Shown: piece after piece, positions 11,950 to 21,894 of the stretch
Numbering within the stretch: the stretch's first letter is position 1
Layout of the letters: each line of letters begins with the position of its first letter
Source of the DNA: Diplocarpon mali
Lineage: Eukaryota; Ascomycota; Leotiomycetes; Helotiales; Drepanopezizaceae
Length of the DNA stretch: 64,000 nt
Reading direction: 5' to 3'
NCBI GenBank assembly: GCA_024741835.1
Contig: JAENRP010000231.1
Location: forward strand, 1 to 64,000
The notes under the pieces: model-generated
Databases searched by the model: none
The model's input: only the letters and a program-made list of their open reading frames with translations
What the model was told of the DNA's origin: nothing
Made by a program: the position numbers and the translations under genes

Positions 11950-13600
11950 TAATAAGTAACTACTTGCTAATAAGTGCAAGTTATTAAACGATTATTTAAA
12001 AGCTCTAAAGGTTTAATAAATAAATAAAGCTTTTAAACCTCTAGCGGTCTAGGTTTTTAATAAGCCTATCTACGTATATCTCTTTAGTAAGGAGGTAGAT
12101 TATCTAAAAGCTTCCTCTTTAGTACTTTTAGCAAATCTATATATTGCTAATTTCAATATATTAAAGGCTTATCTTAATCTTCTTATTTTTTATAATAATT
12201 AGCCGAATCGTCTATTAATTATTGCAATATATATTTTATTTAAAGAGAGAGTCTATACGAATCTCCTTAAAGAGGCGTTTTATAGCTATTATCTCCTTTA
12301 TAGTAGAAACCATATTATAGAGTTCTACTTTAATAGAAGAGAGTGTAACAGTTGCTTAGCGATTCGCTTTTCAAATAATTAGTCCTTTAAATAAGAAGAA
12401 GACGTATCCTTAAAAGGATTTGCAGGTCTTTTAATTATCTTTAAAAGAAGTATCTAAAGATGCAACCAATTAGTATTCCTTAGCCTTAAAGCTATAGGCA
12501 ATTCCTAAGAAGCGCGTATTATATAAGTATTAAAGTATCTAGTCTGTAGCTAAGAGGTGCTTAAAGCTTAGATTAATTAAGAAGAAAGATAGTTAAAAGG
12601 CTATAAACGCAACGTCTAGGCGTATTATAATTGCTATATAGAGAATAGAGCCTATTTTCTCTTAATACTCCTTTACCTTTTCTAAGGAAGCTTGCCTTAA
12701 GTTCTTAATAAACTCCTTCTTTAGTAGTAGAGTACTAGGCACTCTTCTTATATTAGCTCTAAACTTTTAAGCGATCTTCTTAATATAGGTATTATAAATT
12801 AAAGAGATCTTCTTTACCTTCTTATCTTAAATAATCCTTACTTTAAAGAACTAAGAGATATCTCTTATAATAGTAAGCTTATATGCCCTCTTTAAGTCTT
12901 TAATTAAACGAGTCGCCTAATCTAGATTAAAGGCCTTATATAACACTTAAATATTATCGATATAAAACGCTATAAAGACTATGCGATCCTTTATTATAAA
13001 AATACAAGGCTCCTCGCCTAATAGCTTAAGTTAAAGGCCCTTAAGCGTTCCTACGAAGTTCCTATACTATAGTACTAAAGAGTCTTTTAGCCTATAGAGC
13101 GTATAGTCCAGTTCTACTACCATACTAGGGCGCTTAAAGCCATCTAATAGGAAGCATATAACTAAAGCACTCCTTAGGTCTTTAAGAGTATTAATAAATG
13201 CATTAATAATATCGAACTACTTTACTTTTATATTAAAGTATGTAGCAAGCGCTATTAGTACCTTAAAAGACCTTACTATAAGCGTGGCTATATAGGTTGA
13301 GAAAATTAAAGCTTTATCTTAAAGATCCCTTTATATAATTAGCTATAATCGGCACTTTAAAAGCTTGCTAAAGCTATTGACCTTATAAGTAAAAACCTAT
13401 TTTAATAGTATCGGCGGGGGTTTTAAGTAATCCCTTTATATAATTTTCCAATAACTTTAAGATTCCAAATTCCTAATCTCCTAGCGCCCTCCTTCCTTAA
13501 ATCGTTTGCTAAAAGGGTGCTTCTTTAAGTCTAGCCATCCTTTTAAAAGCTTTAGTAAAGAGCCTTAGTATTATAGGCAGTTAAGAGACTGCGCTTTATC
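11950..13600 (-). pseudogene. C-1 reverse transcriptase and RNase H
   Basis: Minus strand. RT motif reads FYIDNI at codons 12953-12964, so the second catalytic Asp has become Asn, the change RIP makes on GAC/GAT. The C-terminal part follows the Copia RNase H closely: EKIGSILYIAIIIRLDVAF, a LVASLD position for the first acidic residue, then TLSSIKVELYNM, and CNN followed by two stops and TIRL where the family has CDNQQTI. It ends near 11950 after VDRLIKNLDR. Dead through stops and active-site loss. Confidence 0.85.
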
Positions 13601-15700
13601 CTTTGCTTAATTATTAACTATAGCTTTAACGATTGTATAAACTATCAAATAGTCCTTCTTATTCTCCTTTATCTATTCGTTTGCTTAAAAGGTTGATATA
13701 AACTCCTATATATATAAAGAGTAGAGTAAATTAATATTACTTTAAAAGAGTATATACTCTAAAGTAGTAGTATATACTTTTAAAGTCTCCTATTGCTTAA
13801 CGCTTAAGTATCTTATCCTCTTTTGCCTAAGAAGAGGGAGTTCCTCCTTACGCTTTTCTTTATAGGTCTTCTCTTCTATTTTTATTATTACTAAAGGTTC
13901 CTTTAAAAGTCTAGGTAGCTCTATCTCTTAAGCCTATAGTCTTTAAGCTAGTATTATAACTTAAGGTATTATATTATTAAGGCTTACTCCTTTTACTAGG
14001 TCGCTTTTTATAAGATTATTAGAGCTCCTCTTAGATCTTGGTAATAGTGCTTCTAGCCTTCTACTAGAGTTTATTAAGGCTTGCCTTTATAATTGAAGAC
14101 TTTATCTTAAAGCCCTTAAGCCATTTCTATTCTTATATAGAATAGCGGCTAAAAATCTGCCGATCGCTTTATAAAACTCGTCTTTAAAGATTCCCTTAAA
14201 GTTGTCTATAGTTCCTTCTTTAGTAAGGCCTTTATAGGGAATCATTACCCCTAAGCTCTAGTCGCTATTTACCTTTTTAAAGACTGGCGAAATAGCTTCT
14301 AATTCGCTTACTTTTACCCTTAAGTTTTTAAGTAAGTCTCTTAAAGAATTTGGATTTAAGTTAAGGCCTTTTATATTATTAGTTAAAGGCTATAAAGTAG
14401 CGTCGGTTTATAATGCAAGCTCTTCTTATATAGCGGCTTCTTCTACAGCGATTGCGTTCGGCCTTGCGATAAGCTCCGATTCTTTGAAAATACCTTCGAA
14501 CTTAGCATCTTAAGCTCCTTCTCCCTCTTTGATTAATTAGAAGGTTGTCTTAAGTTCCTAGCGTAATATAAGGTTTATATGCTTAGCTTCTGGACTATAA
14601 AAGAGAGACTTATCGAATTCGATATTATAAGTCGTTATTACTTATTAAAGTATAAGAACCTAGATTTTATAAATATTAGAGGTAATATATTTAATTAAGT
14701 AACTTAAGTGCCCTTATAGTTCAATTTTAAAGGTTCGGTAGTCCTTCCCTACCTCCTTCTCCTTAATTAAAGGGTATGCGCAAGCATTATATATATAAAT
14801 GCGACTCTAGTTAGGCTTTAAGCTTGCTATTATCTACTTAATAAGCAGCGGCTTATAAAATTGAAAATACTATTTAAACTAATTATAAAGAGCCTTACTT
14901 AATAAGATCATCTTCTTTCTAATAAGTAGGGAGATATTATAAAGGTATATAGTAGCCTTTATAACCTCTGGCCAAAGGCTTACTAAAAGTCTGGCGTAGA
15001 TCCTTATTTTAATAGAGCGTTTAATTAACTCCCTTCTTACTTGCTCTACGCCTCTATTAGGTTAGTATATATAAGTAAGAGTAAGCTTTAAATCAATTCC
15101 CTCCTCTTTTACCTATCTCTAGTACTTTATAAAAGAGTCTTCCCTTAAGGAGATTACTAAAGTATTATTATTTTATCTGATCTTGCAAATTAAAAGCCTA
15201 TATTAGCGTTTCACTTATGCTTTAAAGGCCTAAAGGACCTTTATAACTACGTCTCTGCCCTTTAATCTTAATAAGAACGTCTAAAGCATACTATTATATT
15301 TATCTTTAATTAAAAGAACTTATAAGCAACTATTATATAAGTTATTTAAAAAGTTAAAGAGATCTTAGGAGATCCTAAAGAAAGGCCTTAAAGATTAGTT
15401 CTTAAAGGTAGCGTAAGAAATAACTTGCTTAGCAGACGCTATTACGTATATAAGGTACTTTAGCCTTTATATTCCCTTAATCTTTACTCCTTTAGCGCAC
15501 TTGATTAGCGCTTAGAGAGCCTCTGCGCCTAAGTAGCTAGCGCAAAGGTGCTAAGTATATGTATTATTATCCTATACCCTAATAGGTGTATAGCTAGACT
15601 AGAACCTATTATAAAGTGTTATCTTAGCTATAAGGAATGCTATTAAGGTAAAGAAATCATATTAAAGTATATTTAGAAGATTTAAATAATTGATAGGCTT
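13601..15700 (-). pseudogene. C-1 integrase and linker to RT
   Basis: Integrase joins the DNA copy to the chromosome. On the minus strand the second half of the core reads GVEQVRRELIKRSIK then WPEVIKATIYLYN, matching the Copia pattern in which a conserved RAxR-type helix is followed by WPEA and YLxNRTP. The next part, around 14700, reads RTFKIEPQGHLSYLIKY and FDKSLFY, the usual post-integrase sequence (GYLVGY, then DVTFDE). A Ser/Leu/Glu-rich linker leads to RT. Start and end are approximate. Confidence 0.72.
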
Positions 15701-17694
15701 ATATTTAAAGAAAACGAGATTATAGTAATGCTTTAACTAAGCTTGCTTTATAAAGTCTTTAATGCTCCTAAAGCGCAAAGTAAGGTCTACCCTAAAATAC
15801 TAAAAACCCTTATCCGCAAGGAGCCTCTTTAAGATAATATTAGTAGTAAACTCCTTTATAATAGCAATATTGTATAGTATCATCTTTATAAGAGAGCTAT
15901 TATACTATAAAAGAGAATCTGCTATATATCTATTACCTCTCTTAATAATTAAGAGTTTTAAAATACCTACTTTAATATATTACTATAAGTCGCTAAAAGG
16001 CTTAAAGGTGCTTGCAATAAGTAAATCCTTTAAATTAATAATATAAGTAGCTATGCAATTATTAAAGAGCGTACTTAAAGAGAGCGGGTGGCATTTTAGC
16101 TTAAAGAGGTAGTAGATATTAAACGATTCTTTAAAAGCGTTAAAGGCAAAGGGATCTATTACTATAAAGACTAGTAAGTTCTCCCTTTTGCTTAAACTAT
16201 CCTCCTTAGAGGCTAAAGCCTTTCCTTTGAATTTGTTAATCGCTATTACCGCAATATTATTCTCCTTAAGTTATGCTTAGAGACCCTTGAACTAGTCTCC
16301 TGCGTTTAATGCCTTTCGTATTCGTAGGACCTCCTTTTGCAAAGGGAGAACCTTTATATTTTTCTTACGCCTATCTATAGTATATAACAGTTTCCAATAG
16401 TCCTAGGGCTTCTAATAGTGATTTTTAAAGCCTTTATAAAGGCACTTGGGCCTAATCTCCCTTTTAAAGCTTATAAAGCGATTTCGGGAGCTGCTTACTA
16501 AAGCCTATAAAGGTATTTTAGCATCTAAGAGAGACTCTTAAGTAGTAAAAACTGCTAGTCCTTTATTATTAATCACTCTATTAGATTCAATACCCGCTAA
16601 GGCGCAGCTTAGCTGCATTAGGTTATACTTGCATAAGGTTCCTATTTGCTTATTAGTAATAATTTCCTCTTTTAAGCAAGTCGCTTAACTCGGATTAATC
16701 TTTATTATAACTAAGTTTAAAAAGTTAGTAACTCCTAATCTCCCTTTAATCTTAGGGAGATTGTATTATTCTATTAAGCAGTACGCCTCTTGCTACTCCT
16801 AGATCTACTGCTAAGTATTAGTTTTCTTAATTTTACCTTAGCGTAGTATATCGCAGTACTAGAGCCTTGTCTAAGACTAAATAGCCTTATTAAAAGGTGC
16901 AATATCACACTTTAAAATAGATATTAAGCCTTAGAGTAAGAGTTGCTAGTTTATTAAATTAATATGCAGGTTATTAGTAGGGGTTCTACTTATAGGAGTA
17001 TCTCTATTAGGTATTAAGGAGGAGAGCTTCTTAGCTTAGATTTATACTTAAGCTATTGCAGAAGCTAAGAGCGTTCTATCAATAGTCTTAGAGACCTATT
17101 TTAAAAGTAGTTTATAGTATTTGCATTAGGTCTTCTAAGTCTCCTTGCGAATATAGTACTCCTTTATTAGGATTTTATATTTATCCTTAATATCCTTATA
17201 TAAAGCCTATAGAGGAAGAGCCTTTAATAGGTCTTTTAAGGGAAAGTAGGCGTAAATCTATTCAAATAGAGTCGCTATATACTCTTTATATAACCTCGCG
17301 TATACTACGCAAAGGTTAGCTATTTCTAGTTCCTTAAGCTCTTATATAAAGGGAGCTTAAGGCTCGGTCTTTATAATTGACTTAAATAGGAGTCTTAGAT
17401 TAGTAAAAATGGTAATATTATAAAGCTTAGTAAAGAATATATATTTACTAAACTACTTTACTTAAGAGGCAAAGGTATTAAAGCGAGGCTTAGAGATGCT
17501 TAAAGAGTCAGATATATTAAATAGAGTCTAATGAAAAAGGTTAGGTATATAAATGAAGTTTGCAAATAAGGTTCGATCGGAAATTGGAGATTTATTAATT
17601 GAAAATAAAGGTCCTTTAAGTTGTTATAAATACTCGAAAAGTCGGTCAAGAGCTTAAAGGGCCCTTTAACCAGTTGCATACAAAGAGAAAGCAT
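15701..17694 (-). pseudogene. C-1 gag and protease region
   Basis: Begins with an ATG at 17692-17694 on the minus strand, 26 bases inside the 5' LTR. The open part to 17500 reads MLSLCMQLVKGPFKLLTDF and continues with broken frames. C-2 has an ATG at the matching place (62766), which supports the start. Gag forms the virus-like particle and the protease cuts the polyprotein. I could not place a convincing zinc knuckle or protease active site in the decayed sequence. Confidence 0.55.
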
Positions 17695-17720
17695 ATTAAA
17701 ATGCTTATAGGGCTTATAAC
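17695..17720 (-). promoter_or_regulatory. C-1 primer binding site
   Basis: Directly inside the 5' LTR the minus strand reads GTTATAAGCCCTATAAGC. Its start is complementary, bar one base, to the anticodon arm of eukaryotic initiator tRNA-Met (GGGCTCATAACCC), not to the tRNA 3' end. Drosophila copia and yeast Ty5 are known to prime with such a half-tRNA. The mismatch (A for G after T) is the type RIP makes. Confidence 0.65.
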
Positions 17721-17918
17721 TATAGTGCGGTCGGCTGGAGGGCCTTTATTAAGTCGCTTAAGAGGCTTACTAATATAGATAAAGATGATTGATTGTATTA
17801 TTATCTAGTATATATATAATAAAGAGACTTCGGAAAGAAAAGGGAGAGTCTATAACTTAACAGGAGTCATATAGAGGGTCTCCAGAATAAGTGGAGACTC
17901 CGCCCATTCTGCACGACA
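17721..17918 (-). repeat. C-1 5' LTR
   Basis: 198 bp, TATAGTGCGG... to ...CTGCACGACA, followed by TSD TCTAC. It keeps more CpG and TpG than the 3' LTR. Homologous to 62543-62739 in reverse orientation. Confidence 0.92.
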
Positions 17919-17923
17919 TCTAC

Positions 17924-18640
17924 TACCTATTCTATTTCGCAAGTATACATCTGCCTTAATCGCAAGGTCCTAGAATTCCAGTAGCAGATCAATATCTTAT
18001 AATAGAGTATAATAGTCAGTCTTTACTTATTAGATACTTCGCTTAGCAATACCATTTTAGTAAAAACCTTTATATATTATAGTTGGTTTATAGCAAACTC
18101 CTTATTTTACCTATTTGTTAAGCTTTGCCCTAATCTCTAATATATTATTAGACTTAATAGCTATTAGCTTTAACTAAGTCTAGCGTTCCTCTATCACTTT
18201 CTAAGTTTCCAGCTTTTTTATAAGCTTAGATTTGGTCTTAGCGCAAATAGTTTATATTTATTAAGTGGAGTTATCTACTATTTAAGAAAACCAATTATTT
18301 CCTTTAATTAAAGTTATAAATAATCTAGTAGTATTAATAGATATTAGTATTAGTATCGAATCTTTCTATAGATTAAGCTTAGTTTGCGTTTGATTTTAAA
18401 GTTTTATTAGCTTGCAAATTTAGTATATTAAGCGATCCTTTAGTACTTAGATCTTCTATTTTAAGGTTAAGACCTTATATAGGCCTTTTAATTTCTCTAG
18501 CCTTAGATATGCGAATCTTCTATATATTAGCTAATACCTTAATAGGCTTTCGGCTTCTAATAGCTTTAATAGCCTATTATCAATTGATACTTTATTATTA
18601 GCAGCTAGAAAGGACTAGTAATAGTAGTTTAAGGTTTTGC
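17924..18640 (-). pseudogene. A-2 integrase
   Basis: Minus strand. The N-terminal pre-integrase zinc-binding domain is seen at 18590-18400: RRFAYLRLEKLKGLYKVLTL then ICKLIKLQNQT, where the family has H-R-R-x-G-H and C-x2-C; the His and one Cys have decayed. The core follows to 17924, after which C-1 interrupts the C-terminal region, whose end resumes at 10306. Copies lie at 37290-37980 (A-5) and 48670-49690 (A-4, opposite strand). Confidence 0.75.
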
Positions 18641-18648
18641 CGTTTTCT

Positions 18649-19118
18649 AATTGCAAGCCTGGCTTAAGAGTTATTTTTAATAAAACCGCAAGATCTACTT
18701 ATAGTCCTAGCTTAAGAGTCGATTTCCCAGAAATGGCAAGATCTACTTGCAGTCCTAGCTTAAGAGTCGTCTTTAATAAATTTGCGAATTTCACTTACAG
18801 TCCTAGCTTAAGAGTTATTTCTGCGAATTTTACTTACGATCCTAGCCTAAGAGTTATTATTAGCGAATTTGCAAAATCTACTTACAATCCTGGTTTAAGA
18901 GTTATTTTTATTAAATTCACTTATAGTCCTAGTTTAAGAGTTATCTTTAAAGATACCTTGCAATTTACTTATAATCTTAGCTTAAAAGTCCTTTTTGCGA
19001 ATTTTACTCGCAATCCTAGCTTAAGAGTCTATCTATTCTCCTTATCCTTACTTAATTGTATTAGGGCAAAGAGTGCACTTTCCTTAAAGGAATCCACTTA
19101 TAGGTCTAGCTTAAAAGT
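18649..19118 (-). repeat. Array of ten in-frame palindromic cassettes in A-2 polyprotein
   Basis: Ten 23-bp units (ACTTATAGT-CCTAG-CTTAAGAGT and variants), first at 18649-18671, last at 19096-19118. Read on the minus strand, the five units I followed (18649 to about 18855) are in one continuous frame leading into the pre-integrase domain; each gives TLKLGLQV or close to it, often followed by D-L-A or K-F-A. Spacers are 5 to 20 codons and unlike each other. Because the units are palindromic, the plus strand is open too (18637-19152) and reads TYSPSLRV repeats; that plus ORF is a mirror effect, not a gene. The same ten-unit array occurs in A-5. Confidence 0.85.
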
Positions 19119-20660
19119 CAATTTCTATAATATTACCTTTAAGATAATATAAAGTCTATCTTTGATTTTAGCTTTAAAGATCACTTTATAATTATTATTT
19201 ATAAACTATATAAATTAATTATTGAAAACTCTTATATAATTCAACTCTATATAAATCTTGCAATTAGATAAAAGATTAATACTTAAGCTAGATATAAGAA
19301 GAACATTTTATAAAAGGAAAGAAATACTAGTAATATTCATCTCTACTATACCTATCGAGTCTATATATAACCTTCTATTGCCAACCTTAATAAAGCGCCT
19401 TTTTATTTTAATAAGTAGGCCTTTAAATAGGTAGGATTTATTAATTATATATATTATATAACTAGTATTACTATACTAGTCGGATTTAAGGATCTTATAA
19501 AGATCGGCTTTTAAAATGTAAGCATCTTTATTATAATTATTATTTAAATTATTAGAAGTGGATTTAAGTTTAAATGACCTACTATTATTATTAAAGGTAT
19601 CTGCTAAAGTTTTAACTAAATAGCCTTTTCCTTTGCCTTTCCTTAATAGTTGCGGCCTTCAGCAGGATAAGGGCAGTTTGCTTTTTAACTTCTGCTTCGA
19701 TTGCTTCTTAATATTAAAGCTAGCGATTATATTAATTAGTTGCCTTTTAACTTTATAATTAGTAATATTATAAGTACTATTATAGAAGTAGTATCTCCGA
19801 TAAGCTTAAGGGCTTATCCTGCGCTCCTTCCTCTTCTTAGGCTTATTATTGCCTTATAATACGGCATTTGCCGATTTAGAGCGTCCTTTAAAGTCTTGCT
19901 TAATAGTTCAAAGGAGGTCGATCTTCTTATAAATCTTAAGGTTAGGTTAGATAAGAAGAGATTGTTTTATAATAGCGAACTTAAGAGGAAGGCTATTAAG
20001 TAGGAAACTAAAAAGCTGAGTTTTCCTAAAAGTTATAGCTATCTTAGGATCTGCGGCTCTTACTCTCCTTCTTGCTTTATATAATATAAACTAGGCAAAG
20101 TCTATATTTATATCTATATCCTTACTATTTTTATCTTTTCTATATTAAAATAAAGTGATCTACTATAATAGATGCTAGGTATTAAAGGCAGTTATATAAG
20201 AGTATTTTACCTTTAAGGTATCTTATCTTATCTTTATATTATTATAAACTTAAATAAAATCTTAATCTTTATTGCTTAAACCTCTATTAATCTTAAGCTT
20301 ACATTTGGCTAAGGCTAGCTTATACTCCTTCTCCTTTTCTATATTTAAAATCTGCCTTTAGGATTCTCAGTTATTATCTACTAAAGCTCTTAGGCTAAGC
20401 TTATTTAATATATTTAATAAATCCTTAGCAGTTATATTAGCTATTAAAGTAGAAGTAGACGAATTAGTAGAAGGAGTATAAGGGGCTATTCTTACGTATT
20501 TAATAAGTGTCTTTTAAATCGCTATTTCTATACCTTTGCTTTTAAAGTAAAGCTTTAAATTGTCGAACTATTATTACCAGTTCTTTCGAAAGAGTTAGAG
20601 GTCTCTAGGTCTAGTATTTCGATCAGAATCAGAAGCTATTGCCGTTTCAAATAGAATTGC
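19119..20660 (-). pseudogene. A-2 gag and protease region
   Basis: The gag N-terminus on the minus strand reads, after ACGGCAATAG at about 20645, A-I-A-S-D-S-D-R-N-T-R-P-R, then FDNLKLYFKSKG and AKDLLNILNKLSLRAL, a typical small Copia gag. In A-6 the same position has ATG (62431), so here either the start is lost or another is used. A Lys/Arg-rich stretch near 19620-19720 would hold the zinc knuckle, but its cysteines are not convincing. The protease should lie between about 19500 and 19130. Many stops. Confidence 0.65.
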
Positions 20661-21045
20661 ATTTAAAATCAAATAAATTAAATAGTTAAGGGCACTCCTC
20701 TTATCGAAAAGTCGAAATGATTAAATAGCAGGTATTATAGAAGTATTAAATAGGAAGGAAGTCCTCTTATCGAAAAGGGTTTTTAGGCTATAACGCAGGG
20801 AATTATACCTCTTATGAAATATAGTAAAGTAAAGAATCATACCTCTTATAGTACCAAAGGGGTTATAGAGCAAGGAATTATACCTTTTATAATATAGGTT
20901 AGCTGAATAGGGAATCATACTTCCTATTCGCCGATTGCTCGCCTCTTATTATAAGTCTTATTCAACTTCCTATTAATAGTTGCGGCGCAAGTGCTTTCTA
21001 AGGGAAGTCAATAATCTATTATCGGTTTATCTAAGGCTTATAACC
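20661..21045 (-). promoter_or_regulatory. A-2 leader and primer binding site
   Basis: Untranslated leader between 5' LTR and gag. The first bases inside the LTR on the minus strand are GGTTATAAGCC (21035-21045), complementary with one mismatch to the initiator tRNA-Met anticodon arm, as in C and D. The leader also holds four or five spaced copies of a short run like GGAATCATACCTCTTA (20715-20925, plus strand), present also in A-5 (48120-48350) and A-6 (62150-62360). It may act in RNA packaging or expression. Confidence 0.65.
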
Positions 21046-21240
21046 TATTGAGTTTAAGTGAGTCGGCACAATAGGTAAAGGAGGCTTCTAAAGGTCGATA
21101 GTCGATATATTAGTAAGAGTTAGGGAAGGAAGGTTACCCCTTTCTTCCCTATAGCTATATATATATTAATATCCTACTGACTAAGCAGTAGGGTCACATG
21201 ATAATACATCAGAGTGATGGCTGTATCACCTATCTTAACA
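21046..21240 (-). repeat. A-2 5' LTR
   Basis: 195 bp, TATTGAGTTTAAG... to ...CTATCTTAACA on the plus strand, then TSD AGTTA at 21241-21245. It retains TCACATGAT and the TACATCAGAGTGATGG block. Confidence 0.93.
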
Positions 21241-21477
21241 AGTTAGGAAGTTATTAAATTGGAGAATTCTAAGGGCTACTTAGGTTAAAAGGTTATTAAT
21301 AGCATTCGCATAAGCTAAAAGGAGTTTTTATTGCTTTATATCTCCTAAGGCTATGTAAGTCGATTTGAAGTTCTTTAATGATACAATGGCTCTGCTATCC
21401 TAAGAGAAGTTTATAACTAGTGCTTATTTATCCCCTATTGCAATAGATAAAACCATTTATAAGTTCTTTAGAGGCAT
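21241..21477 (-). pseudogene. X1 N-terminal part
   Basis: The minus strand has ATG at 21475-21477 and reads MPLKNL, stop, MVLSIAIGD, then SLKNFKSTYIALGDIK, and joins the part at 7444 across A-2 in frame (ILQFNNFLTEEL). Its relative X2 shows the matching SLKDIVSTYRTLGKIE and FLSFNNFLKNKL, which supports both the frame and the join. The start codon is a guess: it is the first ATG of the well-read stretch, about 400 bases downstream of the B-1 integrase tail. Confidence 0.55.
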
Positions 21478-21894
21478 ATTACTTATAAAAGATAAGGAGT
21501 ATGAATAAGAAAGTTTAATAGGGTATAAGAATTAAAAGGGCATATAAGCTGCAATAGGTTTACTATATATATATTAAGGAAATTGGACTTTTTATTTATT
21601 ATTTAAGGAAAGTAATAGGAATGCTATAATTAAAGGCTAATATTAAGAATGCAAAATAAGTCAGAGCAGGTAAGAATTTAAAGTGATCTTAAAAGATCTA
21701 TATTCTAAATAATAAAGGAGGCAACCTTGCTAAAAATGTAAAAATAAGGATTAAAGGAAGGTAAGATAATTGATAGGCTAGGAAATTGTTTAGTATTCTT
21801 ATTTGCATTCTTTAGATATTTTAGGAATAATGACTTAAGGTCGCGCTTAGTTAAGTATTTTAATATTCTTTACTTATAGGACCAGCTTATAGGT
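21478..21894 (-). other. B-1 region between pol tail and X1, with one cassette
   Basis: After the integrase tail the pol frame seems to run on to a cassette at 21872-21894 that reads TYKLVL-stop-V in phase, then decays into a hydrophobic stretch without clear coding. No sequence like the B LTR start (TGTAGAGACC) or its complement occurs here, so there is no 3' LTR between pol and X1. Confidence 0.5.

Larger units (their letters stand above)
10312..17918 (-). mobile_element. C-1: full-length Copia element inserted in A-2
   Basis: LTRs at 10312-10511 and 17721-17918, TSD TCTAC at 10307-10311 and 17919-17923. The uninterrupted target can be read in A-5 near 37290 (GTCTACTACCTATTC), which confirms the insertion point. 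The minus-strand PBS follows the right LTR. Order gag, integrase, RT, RNase H, then a 1.4-kb 3' region holding an ORF on the opposite strand. Total 7,607 bp. No palindromic cassettes were found inside it, unlike its host. Confidence 0.92.
7445..21240 (-). mobile_element. A-2: full-length Copia element, split by C-1
   Basis: LTRs at 7445-7639 and 21046-21240 (195 bp each) with a perfect TSD AGTTA outside both (7440-7444 and 21241-21245). Minus-strand order: 5' LTR, PBS, leader, gag, protease region, array of ten palindromic cassettes, integrase, RT, RNase H, three further cassettes, polypurine tract, 3' LTR. Integrase before RT is the Copia order. Without C-1 and its TSD it is about 6.2 kb. 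Heavily RIP-mutated, but the RT active site still reads YIDD. Confidence 0.93.

Noticed and set aside
18649..19118. Regular short palindromes with spacers, CRISPR-like
   Set aside because: Spacers vary in length, are coding and are the same in A-5; the setting is a eukaryotic retrotransposon with no cas genes.
18637..19152. 171-codon plus-strand ORF with TYSPSLRV repeats, looking like a repeat protein gene
   Set aside because: It is the mirror of the cassette array coded on the minus strand: palindromic units keep both strands open. The minus frame runs on into the integrase of A-2, so that strand is the real one.
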